A model generated the notes under the pieces. That model saw nothing but the letters and a program-made list of their open reading frames with translations. It was not told the DNA's origin and ran no database searches. A program made the translations under genes and the position numbers. From the NCBI GenBank assembly GCA_947450605.1, contig CANFWB010000007.1:1-58439 (forward strand): a DNA stretch of 58,439 bases, written 5' to 3'. This DNA comes from Burkholderiaceae bacterium. GTDB taxonomy: Bacteria > Pseudomonadota > Gammaproteobacteria > Burkholderiales > Burkholderiaceae. Numbering within the stretch: the stretch's first letter is position 1; every line of letters begins with the position of its first letter. Below are positions 1 to 9,594 of this stretch, one piece after another.

Positions 1-6
1 AAGACA

Positions 7-36
7 TTGACAGTGTAAATGGAAAGTCCATACACT
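7..36 (+). promoter_or_regulatory. Candidate mdh promoter with internal inverted repeat
   Basis: TTGACA (7-12) and TACACT (31-36) are 18 bp apart, a plausible sigma-70 promoter for mdh. The spacer holds an inverted repeat ATGGA-AAG-TCCAT (19-31), where a repressor could block RNA polymerase. A ribosome binding site GGAG (78-81) precedes the mdh ATG at 91. Promoter and operator are inferred from sequence only. Confidence 0.45.
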
Positions 37-90
37 TGAATGGATAATAGAAAAGATTTCATTAATTAACCTCAACTGGAGTTATTAGTA

Positions 91-1080
91 ATGGCAAAAG
101 CCCCAATGCGTGTTGCAGTCACCGGTGCAGCCGGTCAAATCGGATATTCTCTTCTCTTTCGCATCGCTAATGGCGACTTGCTAGGCAAAGACCAGCCAGT
201 AATCCTCCAGTTATTAGAAATTCCAGACGAAAAGGCTCAAAAAGCGTTGGCTGGCGTAATGATGGAATTAGAAGATTGCGCTTTTCCATTGCTCGCTGGC
301 ATGACGGCTCACTCTGACCCAATGACAGCCTTCAAAGATATTGACGTTGCATTGTTGGTTGGCGCGCGTCCACGTGGGCCAGGTATGGAGCGCAAAGATT
401 TACTCTCAGCAAATGCGCAAATTTTCACAGCACAAGGCAAAGCACTTAATGCGGTTGCGAAGAAAACTGTCAAAGTATTGGTTGTTGGTAATCCAGCAAA
501 TACCAATGCTTATATCGCCATGAAATCTGCCCCAGATATTCCTGCGAAAAACTTCACAGCAATGCTCCGCCTTGATCACAACCGCGCACTATCCCAGTTA
601 GCAAATAAATTGAACAAGCCAGTTGCTGATATCGAGAAATTGGTTGTTTGGGGCAACCACAGCCCAACAATGTATCCTGACTACCGCTTTGCCACTGTTG
701 ACGGCCAGTCTGTAAAAGACAGCATCAACGATGCGACTTGGAATAAGGACACCTTCATTCCGACGGTTGGCAAACGTGGTGCAGCGATTATTGAAGCGCG
801 CGGTTTATCCTCTGCCGCCTCCGCAGCTAATGCAGCAATTGATCACATCCGTGATTGGGTTCTCGGCACGAATGGCAAATGGGTCACTATGGGTATTCCA
901 TCCAAAGGTGAATATGGCATTCCAGCTGAAGTAATCTATGGCTATCCAGTAGTTTGCGAGAATGGTGAATACAAGATGATTGAAGGCTTGGAGATTGATG
1001 AGTTTTCACGTGAGCGCATGAACCATACCCTGAATGAATTGCTTGAAGAACAAGCTGGCGTTAAGCATCTCCTCTCATAA
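91..1080 (+). CDS. mdh: Malate dehydrogenase
   Basis: NAD-dependent malate dehydrogenase (329 aa, cytoplasmic) that interconverts malate and oxaloacetate in the TCA cycle. The NAD-binding loop GAAGQIGY is at residues 13-20, the substrate-binding arginines lie in RPRGPGMER (93-101), and the catalytic Asp/His pair is D162 (in RLDHNRA) and H190 (in [11 protein letters not shown]). The length is normal for the 326-330 aa group of proteobacterial and eukaryotic cytosolic-type MDH. GGAG lies 9 bp before the ATG. A small secreted-protein gene follows 10 bp after the stop and is probably cotranscribed. Identification is secure. Confidence 0.97.
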   Translation: MAKAPMRVAVTGAAGQIGYSLLFRIANGDLLGKDQPVILQLLEIPDEKAQKALAGVMMELEDCAFPLLAGMTAHSDPMTAFKDIDVALLVGARPRGPGMERKDLLSANAQIFTAQGKALNAVAKKTVKVLVVGNPANTNAYIAMKSAPDIPAKNFTAMLRLDHNRALSQLANKLNKPVADIEKLVVWGNHSPTMYPDYRFATVDGQSVKDSINDATWNKDTFIPTVGKRGAAIIEARGLSSAASAANAAIDHIRDWVLGTNGKWVTMGIPSKGEYGIPAEVIYGYPVVCENGEYKMIEGLEIDEFSRERMNHTLNELLEEQAGVKHLLS

Positions 1081-1090
1081 GGATTTAAAT

Positions 1091-1465
1091 ATGAAGCGTA
1101 CTCTTCTCATCGTTAGCTTGGCTACAGCCGGACTTATGGGTTCAGCGCCGGCCTTGGCTAGCGAGGAAGTATCTACTTGGACTTGTAGCGAAAGCAAACA
1201 ATTCAAAACTTCAGGAACAACGGAAAAGGTTCGCCTTACTTGGGAATCCAAAACCTTTGACCTGAATCGTGAGAATTCTTTGCCGGGTAGCTTGCGTTAC
1301 AAGAACACCACTACCGGGCATGATCTTGTAGTGCTGGGTAATAAAGCAATGCTATTCAACATTAAGTCTGGAACACGTCTTGCGGATTTCTGCCAGACCG
1401 CAGAAATGAAGACCGGCAAACTTCCACATTTATTCGCTGGTGCAGAGCCTTTTACACAGAACTAA
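1091..1465 (+). CDS. Small secreted protein, MliC-like
   Basis: A 124-residue protein of unassigned function. The start at 1091 opens a clear signal peptide (MKRTLLIV..., hydrophobic core, cleavage expected after the ALA of PALA/SEE), so it should be periplasmic or, less likely, surface-exposed. The mature part has one Cys near its start (WTCSE) and one near its end (LADFC), with beta-rich spacing that recalls MliC/PliC lysozyme inhibitors. That similarity is my impression, not an established assignment. There is no lipobox. It follows mdh by 10 bp and is followed by a strong terminator, so it is probably the last gene of an mdh transcript. Confidence 0.75.
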   Translation: MKRTLLIVSLATAGLMGSAPALASEEVSTWTCSESKQFKTSGTTEKVRLTWESKTFDLNRENSLPGSLRYKNTTTGHDLVVLGNKAMLFNIKSGTRLADFCQTAEMKTGKLPHLFAGAEPFTQN

Positions 1466-1494
1466 TCGCAGTATTTCTGTTTTAGCTTCAAGAT

Positions 1495-1522
1495 AAAAAG
1501 CCGAGAAATTCTCGGCTTTTTT
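1495..1522 (+). terminator. Rho-independent terminator after mdh operon
   Basis: Stem AAGCCGAGAA/TTCTCGGCTT followed by a T run. The stem is near-perfect with a tiny loop. The A run on the other side could let it also terminate the DUF2863 transcript arriving from the right on the minus strand. Confidence 0.88.
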
Positions 1523-1551
1523 CTATTCCAGCCAAGAGCTCTGGAATTGGT

Positions 1552-2763
1552 CTAATGAAATAACGGTTGCTGCGTTGGCGCATCATCCGGCAATTCTGCA
1601 TGCACAGCATCACCCGATCGATCTGGGAATAAGGGTGCCCCACAATCATCACAAAGCTCTGGGTCAAACAGCATTGCATGACGAAAGACATCATCAACAC
1701 CCGCATCCCGGAGCGCATCCGCAATTCTCTTCATTGGACTGTCGTCATCCGATAAATCATTGAGTGCATCACTGGCAACGCTCTCACGATCGTACAGAGG
1801 CCAAATCACACCATAGACAACCTCAGAGGAGCCCTTAACGCTAAATGAGATGCGATATTCATCAGCCTGATCTTCACCGAAGGCGCCAACAACACAAGAA
1901 ATGCCAGCAGGCAAGATTCCAAGGGTGCTCTCTAAGAAATTCACGGCAGCCCTAATGCTTAATGGGCGAACATGCTTATCTGCCAAACGGCAGTTAGTGA
2001 AATAAGCCTCAGGCAACAAGAGCTCAAACTCGCAACCAGGCAAGAGTGCGGCTATCGGCTCTTGCATTGTGTTTTGCCATCCGATGACACTCACGCCACG
2101 CTCTTGGCGTGTTGGGGGTTCGGCCTGCCAACGAAACAGTGGCGAACCAGATGGAGCGGAAACAGCGGCAATAATGAAGCGTGGATCGGCTAATACCGCA
2201 ATCGTCTCCGACATCTCGCGTAATTCTATTTTGATCTCACTTCCAGTGATGGCTGCCGTTGCCAAAGATTCAGTAAGTAATCGAGTTTGACAATGCGAGT
2301 GTGGCATTTGATCAATGCTATATAGCCAGGGAATAATTGCCAGACGCGTATCCGTAGAAGCGATCGAGCTATGCAGCGCAGCAGCAGTCGCTTCAATAGC
2401 ACTGACCGATAGAGGACCTGACGGAATTTGATAGCGAGTATGCGCAACGATAGGCAGAGCTAACAAAAGCACATCCCAATTTTGCCCTTCGTGCTCCATG
2501 ACCAAGGACTCTGCCAAAGTCTCAGCACAATCAGCAAGCACTTCGAAAGCCACTGTATTAATTCTGAAAGTTTGATCTAAAGCCGCATCGATCACATTTT
2601 GATTTTGACTCTTCAGCAGGCGCATTAAACGAACATTTAAGCGCTCCTCCCAGAACCGATCTTCAATATGACTGCCTGAGGCTGCCAAAGAAATAGCATC
2701 CGCAACCAAGCGCTCCACATCTGGCGAAGAGCGCTGCGAGGATTTAGTGCGATGTACAGCCAT
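1552..2763 (-). CDS. DUF2863 family protein
   Basis: A 403-residue protein of the DUF2863 family, which I know only from betaproteobacteria and for which no function is established. It has no signal peptide or membrane segment and appears cytoplasmic. A CDDCGAPLFPD element near the C-terminus carries two close cysteines and could bind a metal, although only one CxxC pair is visible. The tail is rich in D, E, H and P. The start at 2763 is backed by AGGAGG seven bases upstream. It lies 11 bp downstream of yaaA on the same strand, so the two are probably cotranscribed. Confidence 0.8.
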   Translation of the reverse strand: MAVHRTKSSQRSSPDVERLVADAISLAASGSHIEDRFWEERLNVRLMRLLKSQNQNVIDAALDQTFRINTVAFEVLADCAETLAESLVMEHEGQNWDVLLLALPIVAHTRYQIPSGPLSVSAIEATAAALHSSIASTDTRLAIIPWLYSIDQMPHSHCQTRLLTESLATAAITGSEIKIELREMSETIAVLADPRFIIAAVSAPSGSPLFRWQAEPPTRQERGVSVIGWQNTMQEPIAALLPGCEFELLLPEAYFTNCRLADKHVRPLSIRAAVNFLESTLGILPAGISCVVGAFGEDQADEYRISFSVKGSSEVVYGVIWPLYDRESVASDALNDLSDDDSPMKRIADALRDAGVDDVFRHAMLFDPELCDDCGAPLFPDRSGDAVHAELPDDAPTQQPLFH

Positions 2764-2774
2764 GATGCACCCTC

Positions 2775-3551
2775 CTACTTTCTTTCGGGACGTCTAAATA
2801 GCGGTTTTTCAGGCTTAGATTCAGAGGCAACATATTGGTAGCCATCCAAATTAAAACCCTTCAAATCTGCGGGATCGGTAATGCGATTTTCAAGTACGTA
2901 ACGGGCCATTAAACCCCTGGCTCGCTTGGCATAAAAGGAAATAATTTTGTACTTACCATCCTTGCCATCTTGAAATACTGGAGAAATAACTGGGCACTCT
3001 AAGTTTTTAGCCTGCACTACCTTGAAATACTCCTCCGACGCCAAGTTGAGCAACACGGGCTTCTTTTGCTTCTCCAGCACCTTCTTGAGTGAGTCAGTCA
3101 CGCGCTCACCCCAAAACGCGTACAGGTCTTTGCCCCGGACATTCTGAAAAGAAGTGCCCATCTCTAGGCGATAAGGTTGCATTAAATCTAGAGGCCTTAG
3201 CGCACCATATAAGCCCGAAAGGATTCGAATATGATCCTGGGCAAAATCCACTGTCTTGGTATTTAGGGTCTCAACGTCAAGCCCATCATAGACATCACCA
3301 TCGAAGGCGTAAATGGCTGGCTTGCTATTTTCTTCAGTAAATTTCTTAGACCAATCGCGATAGCGGCCAACGTTGAGCGCAGCTAACTGATCAGATAAGC
3401 CCATCAAATTGGCAACTTCCTGAGGGGAGAGTTTCTTGAGCTCAGCAATCAGCTTGGCTGATTCCGAGACAAACTCGGGCAAAGTGGGCGCCTTAACCTG
3501 GGCAGGAGTTTTGTAATCGAGGGATTTAGCGGGCGAAAGGACAATCAGCAT
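2775..3551 (-). CDS. yaaA: Peroxide stress protein YaaA
   Basis: YaaA/DUF328 family (258 aa, usual length about 257). In E. coli it limits intracellular iron and DNA damage during hydrogen peroxide stress. The family N-terminus [13 protein letters not shown] is present, as are the conserved segments [19 protein letters not shown] and FWGERVT. It is cytoplasmic with no signal sequence. Its start faces the aminotransferase gene across a 68-bp divergent promoter gap. DUF2863 follows it closely. Confidence 0.93.
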   Translation of the reverse strand: MLIVLSPAKSLDYKTPAQVKAPTLPEFVSESAKLIAELKKLSPQEVANLMGLSDQLAALNVGRYRDWSKKFTEENSKPAIYAFDGDVYDGLDVETLNTKTVDFAQDHIRILSGLYGALRPLDLMQPYRLEMGTSFQNVRGKDLYAFWGERVTDSLKKVLEKQKKPVLLNLASEEYFKVVQAKNLECPVISPVFQDGKDGKYKIISFYAKRARGLMARYVLENRITDPADLKGFNLDGYQYVASESKPEKPLFRRPERK

Positions 3552-3619
3552 GGCACAATTTGAATATGAATTTCTTCCATTCTAGCGACTACCCACCTTA
3601 TTTGCCTTAAAACCAGCGC

Positions 3620-4822
3620 ATGGACCAAAACCCCCTTCTGACACCAGCATTTCCAAGTCGCCTACCCGAAGTGGGGACAACGGTATTTACGGTCATGTCA
3701 GCCTTAGCAGCAAAGCACCAAGCAATTAACTTGGGGCAAGGTTTTCCAGACTTCCCTTGTGATAGAGAGTTAATAGATGATGTGAATGGGGCCATGCTAG
3801 CGGACCACAATCAATATCCACCGATGGCGGGGGTTACAGAGTTAAGGCATGGGGTCGCCCAGAAAATTGCCGCCTTATACGGCCATGACTATGATCCAGA
3901 AACAGAAATCACCATCACTGCAGGTGGTACGCAAGGGATCATGACTGCCATATTGTCATGCGTTGGCCCAGGTGATGAGGTTGTCATTATTGAGCCTGCT
4001 TACGATAGTTACCGCCCATCGATTAACTTGGCTGGCGGAAAAACCATAGCCATTTCCTTACTAGCGAATCGGAATGATCGAGGCCAAGTACTTTCATACG
4101 ACATTCCTTGGGATGCATTGGAAAATGCAATCAATCCAAAAACACGCCTCATTCTTATCAATACACCACATAATCCCACGGGAATGGTTTGGCAAGCCTC
4201 TGATCTTGAGCGCTTGGCTCTATTAATAAAGAATACTAAAGCACTCGTCCTCAGTGATGAAGTGTATGAACATATGGTGTATGACAAGCATACACATCAC
4301 AGCATAGCCAGTCATCCTGCGTTAGCTGCGAGAAGTTTTTTAATTTCCAGTTTTGGTAAAACCTATCATGTGACCGGCTGGAAAGTCGGCTATGTAGCCG
4401 CACCGATGGCGATGATGAAAGAGTTTCGCAAAGTTCATCAGTTCAATGTATTTACGGTCAACACCCCAATGCAATATGGCCTAGCGAAATACTTACAGAA
4501 TGCAGATCACTATTTAAGCCTGCCTTCTTTTTATCAATCTAAGCGGGATTACTTTCAATCTGGCTTACAAGCGACAGGCTTCAAGCTACTACCTGCACCA
4601 GCTACCTACTTCCAGTGCGTTAACTACACTGATCTGAATATTCCGCAATCAAAGCTGTGTGAAGCCGAATTTTGTACCTGGCTTACCTCGGAAATTGGTG
4701 TAGCCGCTATTCCAGTCTCCGCTTTTTATGCAAGCCCAATTGAGTCAGGCGTCATTCGTTTTTGTTTTGCCAAAAAAGAGCAAACGCTCTCCGATGCATT
4801 AGTGCGTTTGCAATCTCTGTAA
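3620..4822 (+). CDS. Methionine-type PLP aminotransferase (YbdL-like)
   Basis: Fold-type I PLP aminotransferase (400 aa). INLGQGFPDFPCD near the N-terminus is typical of the YbdL/kynurenine aminotransferase group. The PLP contacts are visible: NTPHNPTG (substrate/cofactor loop), LSDEVYEH (Asp and Tyr holding the pyridine ring), the Schiff-base lysine in SSFGKTYHVTGWK, and a C-terminal arginine in VIRFCFAKK. It probably transaminates methionine with a 2-oxo acid, but substrate range cannot be fixed from sequence. A GST gene follows after 19 bp. Confidence 0.85.
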   Translation: MDQNPLLTPAFPSRLPEVGTTVFTVMSALAAKHQAINLGQGFPDFPCDRELIDDVNGAMLADHNQYPPMAGVTELRHGVAQKIAALYGHDYDPETEITITAGGTQGIMTAILSCVGPGDEVVIIEPAYDSYRPSINLAGGKTIAISLLANRNDRGQVLSYDIPWDALENAINPKTRLILINTPHNPTGMVWQASDLERLALLIKNTKALVLSDEVYEHMVYDKHTHHSIASHPALAARSFLISSFGKTYHVTGWKVGYVAAPMAMMKEFRKVHQFNVFTVNTPMQYGLAKYLQNADHYLSLPSFYQSKRDYFQSGLQATGFKLLPAPATYFQCVNYTDLNIPQSKLCEAEFCTWLTSEIGVAAIPVSAFYASPIESGVIRFCFAKKEQTLSDALVRLQSL

Positions 4823-4841
4823 CAAATTAAAGGAATCCATA

Positions 4842-5576
4842 GTGGCGATCATCAAACCTACACAAGACCTCATTGATGTCTATAGCTGGCCAACTCCCAA
4901 CGGTCATAAAGTACACATCATGCTTGAGGAGTGCGGCTATAAGCTCGGTAAAGACTGGGTTGCCCATGCCATTGATATTGGTGCAGGCGATCAATTCAAA
5001 CCAGAGTTCTTGGCCATTAGCCCCAATAATAAAATCCCAGCAATTAAGGATCCCCAGGGACCCGATGGCAAACCCATCCACCTCTTTGAGTCCGGTGCGA
5101 TCCTTCTTTACCTTGCTGCTAAAACAGGGAAGTTTTTACCTAAATCTACCCGCGGCAAATATGAAGTGCTGCAATGGTTAATGTTTCAGATGGGTGGCTT
5201 AGGCCCTCTGTTAGGGCAAAACCATCACTTTAGGATCTATGCGCCTGAAAAAATTGATTACGCCATTACTCGCTACACTAATGAAGCCAGGCGCTTATAT
5301 GGGGTAATTGATCACCAACTGAAAGATAATCCCTATATCGCCGGAAAAAGTTACTCGATTGCGGACATCGCTATTTTTCCCTGGACACGTAATTGGAAGA
5401 ACCAAGGGATAGATATCAATGAGTATCCCAATTTCAAGCGTTGGTTTGAAATGATTGGTGAGCGCCCCGCTGTAAAGCGTGGCGTTGAAGTATTAACGGC
5501 CTTACGCAAGCCTTTGCATGATGACAAGGCAAGAGAACAGTTATTTGGTTCATCACAGTATCAAAAAAGGAAATAG
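4842..5576 (+). CDS. Glutathione S-transferase, YfcG/YghU (Nu) type
   Basis: A 244-residue thioredoxin-fold GST. WPTPNGHKVHIMLEECGY, SPNNKIPAI, LFESGAILLYLA and GPLLGQNHHF closely match E. coli YfcG, a Nu-class enzyme that binds glutathione disulfide and has disulfide-bond reductase activity. The GTG start at 4842 is chosen because AAAGGA lies seven bases upstream. The protein is about 30 residues longer than YfcG, with small extensions at both ends. The hydroxybutyryl-CoA dehydrogenase gene begins one base after its stop. Confidence 0.88.
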   Translation: MAIIKPTQDLIDVYSWPTPNGHKVHIMLEECGYKLGKDWVAHAIDIGAGDQFKPEFLAISPNNKIPAIKDPQGPDGKPIHLFESGAILLYLAAKTGKFLPKSTRGKYEVLQWLMFQMGGLGPLLGQNHHFRIYAPEKIDYAITRYTNEARRLYGVIDHQLKDNPYIAGKSYSIADIAIFPWTRNWKNQGIDINEYPNFKRWFEMIGERPAVKRGVEVLTALRKPLHDDKAREQLFGSSQYQKRK

Positions 5577-5577
5577 C

Positions 5578-6432
5578 ATGAAGATTCAATCAGTCGGAGT
5601 AATCGGTGCGGGCACGATGGGCAATGGTATTGCACAAGTATGCGCAGTTGCCGGTCTAGATGTGGTGATGGTTGATATTAGCGATGCGGCCGTTGAGCGT
5701 GGCTTAAGCCAAATTAGCAAAAGCCTAGATCGCCTTGTCAAGAAAGAAATACTGTCGACTGAAGGTAAAGATGCCGCTCTCAAGCGCATCAAGGGCAGCA
5801 CATCATATGCCGACTTCAAAGGCTTGCAATTGGTGATTGAAGCTGCCACCGAGAATCAATCAGTTAAAGAAAAGATCTTGCATCAAGTCGACGAGATTGT
5901 GAGCAAAGAAACCATCATTGCAACCAATACGTCTTCGCTATCCATCACAAAACTTGCTGCGCTCGACTCCAATCCAGGTCGCTTCATTGGTATGCACTTC
6001 TTCAATCCGCCTCCCATGATGGCGCTAGTTGAAGTGATACGTGGATTGCAAACTTCGGATTCCACCCATGCCGCCATTATTGAAATGGCCAAACGCATCG
6101 GCAAGGAACCGATCACCGTTAAGAACTCGCCAGGCTTTGTTGTTAACCGCATTTTGTTGCCCATGATTAATGAAGCCTTCTTTGTTCTGTACGAGGGGCT
6201 CGCTAGCCCGGAAGATATTGATGCGGGCATGAAATTAGGCTGTAACCAACCTATCGGCCCGCTTGCCTTAGCCGACTTAATTGGTCTAGATACTTGCTTA
6301 GCAGTAATGGAAGTATATTTTGAGAGCTTCAGCGATTCAAAGTATCGCCCTTGCCCGCTCCTTCGTGAAATGGTGGCAGCCGGTTATCTCGGTCGTAAGA
6401 CTGGTCGCGGCGTATACACCTACGATCAGTAA
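5578..6432 (+). CDS. 3-hydroxybutyryl-CoA dehydrogenase
   Basis: A 284-residue NAD(P)-dependent 3-hydroxyacyl-CoA dehydrogenase of the short, single-function HbdH/PaaH type, with no crotonase domain. GAGTMGNGIAQ (residues 10-20) is the dinucleotide fold, and IGMHFFNPPPMMALVEVI contains the catalytic His. The C-terminal domain ends LGRKTGRGVYTYD, typical of the family. AAGGA lies six bases before the ATG at 5578. It oxidises (S)-3-hydroxybutyryl-CoA to acetoacetyl-CoA or the reverse; the direction is not evident. With the phasin at 17.6 kb it may link to polyhydroxybutyrate metabolism. Confidence 0.92.
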   Translation: MKIQSVGVIGAGTMGNGIAQVCAVAGLDVVMVDISDAAVERGLSQISKSLDRLVKKEILSTEGKDAALKRIKGSTSYADFKGLQLVIEAATENQSVKEKILHQVDEIVSKETIIATNTSSLSITKLAALDSNPGRFIGMHFFNPPPMMALVEVIRGLQTSDSTHAAIIEMAKRIGKEPITVKNSPGFVVNRILLPMINEAFFVLYEGLASPEDIDAGMKLGCNQPIGPLALADLIGLDTCLAVMEVYFESFSDSKYRPCPLLREMVAAGYLGRKTGRGVYTYDQ

Positions 6433-6490
6433 TTTTGCAACCCAGCAACTTTGTAACTCACTATCCCTCAACCTCAATAAAGAAGTCTTT

Positions 6491-6970
6491 GTGAACCCTT
6501 TGCCACCTCTAGTACTTAAATTAGCTTATGCCGGCCTGATTCCTTTTGTCGGTCTGGCTTTAATGGTTCAGCTAGCACCAACTCCACTGAATTACTTAAG
6601 CGCAGAGTCCTTGGCGGGTTACGGAGCAATCATCACTGCATTTATGGGCGCATTGCATTGGGGCGCCAATTTACACACACTGGGCAAAGTACCTCCTGGA
6701 GATCGCTGGGAAGACCGTAACGCTTGGATCTGGGGTGTTATACCCGCATTAGTGGCATGGGTAGCCTTACATATCTATATTCCAGTTGGCTTGGTAATTT
6801 TGGCCTCAGCATTGGTAATCCAGCGCAATATTGATAAAGAAACCTATCGATATTATTTTTCTAATGAAGAGGCCCGTAAGGCTTTTATCACTTTACGCAA
6901 TCGACTCACCATTGTTTCTGCTGGATGCTTGATTTGGGCAGCTCTCGTTATCTTGTTTGTACAGAATTAA
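6491..6970 (+). CDS. DUF3429 membrane protein
   Basis: A 159-residue inner-membrane protein with about five hydrophobic segments. AYAGLIPFVGLALM at the start, the central GYGAIITAFMGALHWG and the charged end before a last helix match the DUF3429 (TMEM69-like) family, whose function is unknown. The start is GTG at 6491 (VNPLPPLVLK). Reading the frame upstream runs back into the preceding dehydrogenase gene, so the longer version is unlikely. rarA starts nine bases after the stop. Confidence 0.8.
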   Translation: MNPLPPLVLKLAYAGLIPFVGLALMVQLAPTPLNYLSAESLAGYGAIITAFMGALHWGANLHTLGKVPPGDRWEDRNAWIWGVIPALVAWVALHIYIPVGLVILASALVIQRNIDKETYRYYFSNEEARKAFITLRNRLTIVSAGCLIWAALVILFVQN

Positions 6971-6979
6971 ATAGGCTAT

Positions 6980-8293
6980 ATGGGCAATCTATTTGAGCAA
7001 GCACCACCGCCACCTTTAGCGGAAGCTTTGCGCCCTAAAACCATTGAAGAGGTCATTGGTCAGACTCATCTCCTAGCCTCAGGTAAGCCACTCAATCTAG
7101 CTTTTGCATCAGGCAAGCCACACTCCATGATTTTGTGGGGGCCGCCAGGGGTTGGAAAAACTACCTTGGCCCGACTATCTGCCAAGGCTTTTGATCGTGA
7201 ATTTATTGCCATTTCAGCCGTCTTGGCTGGCGTAAAAGAAATTCGTGAAGCAATAGAGCAAGCCCAACAAAGTATGTCTCAATATGGCAGGCAAACCATT
7301 CTGTTTGTGGATGAAATCCATCGCTTCAATAAAAGTCAGCAAGATGCCCTATTGCCCCATGTTGAATCGGGCCTCTTTACTTTCATTGGCGCCACGACTG
7401 AAAATCCGTCCTTTGAAGTCAATTCCGCCTTACTGTCCAGGGCGCAAGTCTATGTACTCAAATCATTAAGCGCCATAGAACTTAAACAACTATTTGATCG
7501 AGCTCGCGGGTATGCAATGCCTGATATTGCATTTGAATCGCCTGCAATTGATAGTCTGATTTCTCATGCAGATGGTGATGCCCGCCGACTCCTGAATTTA
7601 GTGGAGCAAGTGCGCAACGCTGTCTCCACGCCGAATTCCAATATTAAAACTGTAGATCAGCTTTTCATTGAGAATGCCCTGACCTCGCAAGCGCGTCGCT
7701 TTGACAAGGGTGGCGACCATTTTTATGATCAAATCTCAGCCCTACATAAATCGGTACGAGGCTCCAATCCGGATGCAGCTCTCTATTGGTTCTGCCGGAT
7801 GCTGGATGGCGGCGCGGATCCCCGTTATCTAGCCCGACGCATTATCCGCATGGCCTGGGAAGATATTGGTCTCGCTGATCCTCGCGCAATGCAACTAGCT
7901 AACGATGCCGCCCAGACTTTTGAGCGTCTTGGATCTCCTGAGGGTGAACTAGCCTTAGGTCAAGCAGTGGTGTATTTGGCGATTGCCGCCAAAAGTAACG
8001 CCAGCTATAAGGCGTTTAATGCTGCACGCGCTTATGTTGCAAATGATCAAAGTAAGCCCGTACCCAATCATCTGCGCAATGCCCCAACCAAGTTGATGAA
8101 GGAATTAGGTCACGGAAAAGAATATCGTTACGCGCATGATGAGCCGCATGCCTATGCTGCCGGAGAATCCTATCTCCCGGATGGGATGCCCGAGCCCCAT
8201 TGGTATGAGCCAGTTGATCGCGGTCTGGAGACTCAGATTGCCGAGAAGATGGCTTTTTTACGTCGGCTCGATGAGGAATCTAAAAAGAAATGA
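6980..8293 (+). CDS. rarA: Replication-associated recombination ATPase RarA
   Basis: A 437-residue AAA+ ATPase of the RarA/MgsA/WRNIP1 family. It acts at stalled replication forks and interacts with SSB. The Walker A GPPGVGKT is at residues 54-61 and the Walker [13 protein letters not shown] begins at 111. Sensor 1 lies in [12 protein letters not shown], followed by LLSRA, and the tetramerisation/C-terminal domain contains [23 protein letters not shown]. Length is normal. Its TGA overlaps the ATG of the next gene by four bases, so the two are translationally coupled. Confidence 0.96.
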   Translation: MGNLFEQAPPPPLAEALRPKTIEEVIGQTHLLASGKPLNLAFASGKPHSMILWGPPGVGKTTLARLSAKAFDREFIAISAVLAGVKEIREAIEQAQQSMSQYGRQTILFVDEIHRFNKSQQDALLPHVESGLFTFIGATTENPSFEVNSALLSRAQVYVLKSLSAIELKQLFDRARGYAMPDIAFESPAIDSLISHADGDARRLLNLVEQVRNAVSTPNSNIKTVDQLFIENALTSQARRFDKGGDHFYDQISALHKSVRGSNPDAALYWFCRMLDGGADPRYLARRIIRMAWEDIGLADPRAMQLANDAAQTFERLGSPEGELALGQAVVYLAIAAKSNASYKAFNAARAYVANDQSKPVPNHLRNAPTKLMKELGHGKEYRYAHDEPHAYAAGESYLPDGMPEPHWYEPVDRGLETQIAEKMAFLRRLDEESKKK

Positions 8294-8931
8294 ATGCAGA
8301 ACTGGTGAGCGCAAATCCTATCGAGGGCATTTTTTATTACGACATCATTTCTCCATTTTCGTATTTCTATATCAAGCAGCGTCATCGCCTAGAAAAACGA
8401 GTACATATCAAGCCGGTACCTATCTTGCTAGGTGGTCTTTTTCGCGCAACCGATAATCGTGGTCCTGGCGAGGTAGAAGCAAAGCGTCCTCACACTTACC
8501 AATACTGTGTATGGCTCGCCGAGAAATTGGGTCTACCGTTTCGATTTCCAGAACACCACCCCTTTCTCACGGTTGCAGCACAACGTTTACTGGTTCAGCA
8601 AAGTGCGCAGTGGGATATGGTTGAGCGCGCATTTGAATATGTTTGGGTAGAAGGCAAAGACCCCAACTTATCTTGGTCAGAATTTTGTCAGTACCTAGGG
8701 CTTGCAGCCGATATCCCAAAGCCAGATTCTCCAGAGATCAAAGCACAACTAGTCGCCAATACGGAGCTAGCAAAAGCGGATGGCGCATTTGGAGTCCCGA
8801 CGCTCGTAATCAACGGGCATGCTTTTTGGGGTGTTGACACGATTGACTGGGCTCTAGATTACCTGGACAGACCAGGTATGTTTAGTGAAATGGCCTACCG
8901 TTACGCTGGCCAAGTGCCATCTGGGCTTTGA
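8290..8931 (+). CDS. DsbA-fold 2-hydroxychromene-2-carboxylate isomerase-like protein
   Basis: A 213-residue thioredoxin-superfamily protein of the kappa-GST/HCCA isomerase group. FYYDIISPFSYF carries the catalytic Ser (in place of the DsbA CxxC). FGVPTLVINGHAFWGVDTIDW is the family's C-terminal signature, with the cis-Pro in GVPT. HCCA isomerases use glutathione in naphthalene breakdown, but no naphthalene genes are nearby and many genomes carry homologues of unknown substrate. It is coupled to rarA by a 4-bp overlap. Confidence 0.85.
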   Translation: MNAELVSANPIEGIFYYDIISPFSYFYIKQRHRLEKRVHIKPVPILLGGLFRATDNRGPGEVEAKRPHTYQYCVWLAEKLGLPFRFPEHHPFLTVAAQRLLVQQSAQWDMVERAFEYVWVEGKDPNLSWSEFCQYLGLAADIPKPDSPEIKAQLVANTELAKADGAFGVPTLVINGHAFWGVDTIDWALDYLDRPGMFSEMAYRYAGQVPSGL

Positions 8932-8983
8932 GCAATACAATCAGATTTATTCAATATTTTTTAGAATTTTAAGGATCTTTATC

Positions 8984-9559
8984 ATGCGCAAAATCATTGC
9001 CTCATTATTTTTTATGACTAGTCTTCTCGCTAGCGCTGCAACGCTGGCCGGTCCTAAGGTCGAGTTCAAAACGACGATGGGTAATTTTGTTGTTGAACTT
9101 GATTCCACAAAAGCACCAAAGACGACTGCCAACTTTTTGAACTACGTCAATAGCGGTTTTTACAACGGCACTATTTTTCATCGTGTGATTGATGGGTTCA
9201 TGATTCAAGGCGGGGGCTTCACTCCAGATTTAACACAAAAGCCGACCAATGCACCAGTAGCATCAGAGGCCCAAAATGGTCTAAAGAATCAAACCTACAC
9301 TATTGCTATGGCTCGTACTTCCGATCCTGATTCCGCAACCGCTCAGTTCTTTATTAACGTTAAAGATAATGAAGGCTTAAATTATCCTAATGCCATGGGC
9401 GACGGCTACACCGTATTTGGCAAAGTCATTTCTGGCACACAAACAATTGATGCAATACGTAAAATCCCCACTACGATTGCATCAGCACCCAGAATGGGAC
9501 GCATGTCTGATGTTCCAAGTAAAACCGTCACCATTGAATCAGCTACTGCTCTAAAGTAA
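8984..9559 (+). CDS. Secreted peptidyl-prolyl cis-trans isomerase (cyclophilin)
   Basis: A 191-residue cyclophilin. It begins with a signal peptide (MRKIIASLFFMTSLLASAATLAGP), so it acts in the periplasm like E. coli PpiA. VEFKTTMGNFVVELD, FHRVIDGFMIQGGGF (with the catalytic Arg of FHR) and ATAQFFINVKDN are the family core. The ATG at 8984 is preceded by AAGGA; an upstream in-frame extension would run into the previous gene and destroy the signal peptide. It lies alone between the HCCA-like gene and the pabB fusion. Confidence 0.92.
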   Translation: MRKIIASLFFMTSLLASAATLAGPKVEFKTTMGNFVVELDSTKAPKTTANFLNYVNSGFYNGTIFHRVIDGFMIQGGGFTPDLTQKPTNAPVASEAQNGLKNQTYTIAMARTSDPDSATAQFFINVKDNEGLNYPNAMGDGYTVFGKVISGTQTIDAIRKIPTTIASAPRMGRMSDVPSKTVTIESATALK

Positions 9560-9594
9560 TTTCAGAAAATTTTTAGAGCTCAAGGACCAAGCGC

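Noticed and set aside
6980..8293. Clamp-loader gene dnaX
   Set aside because: Walker motifs are shared, but [12 protein letters not shown] and the [19 protein letters not shown] segment are specific to RarA.
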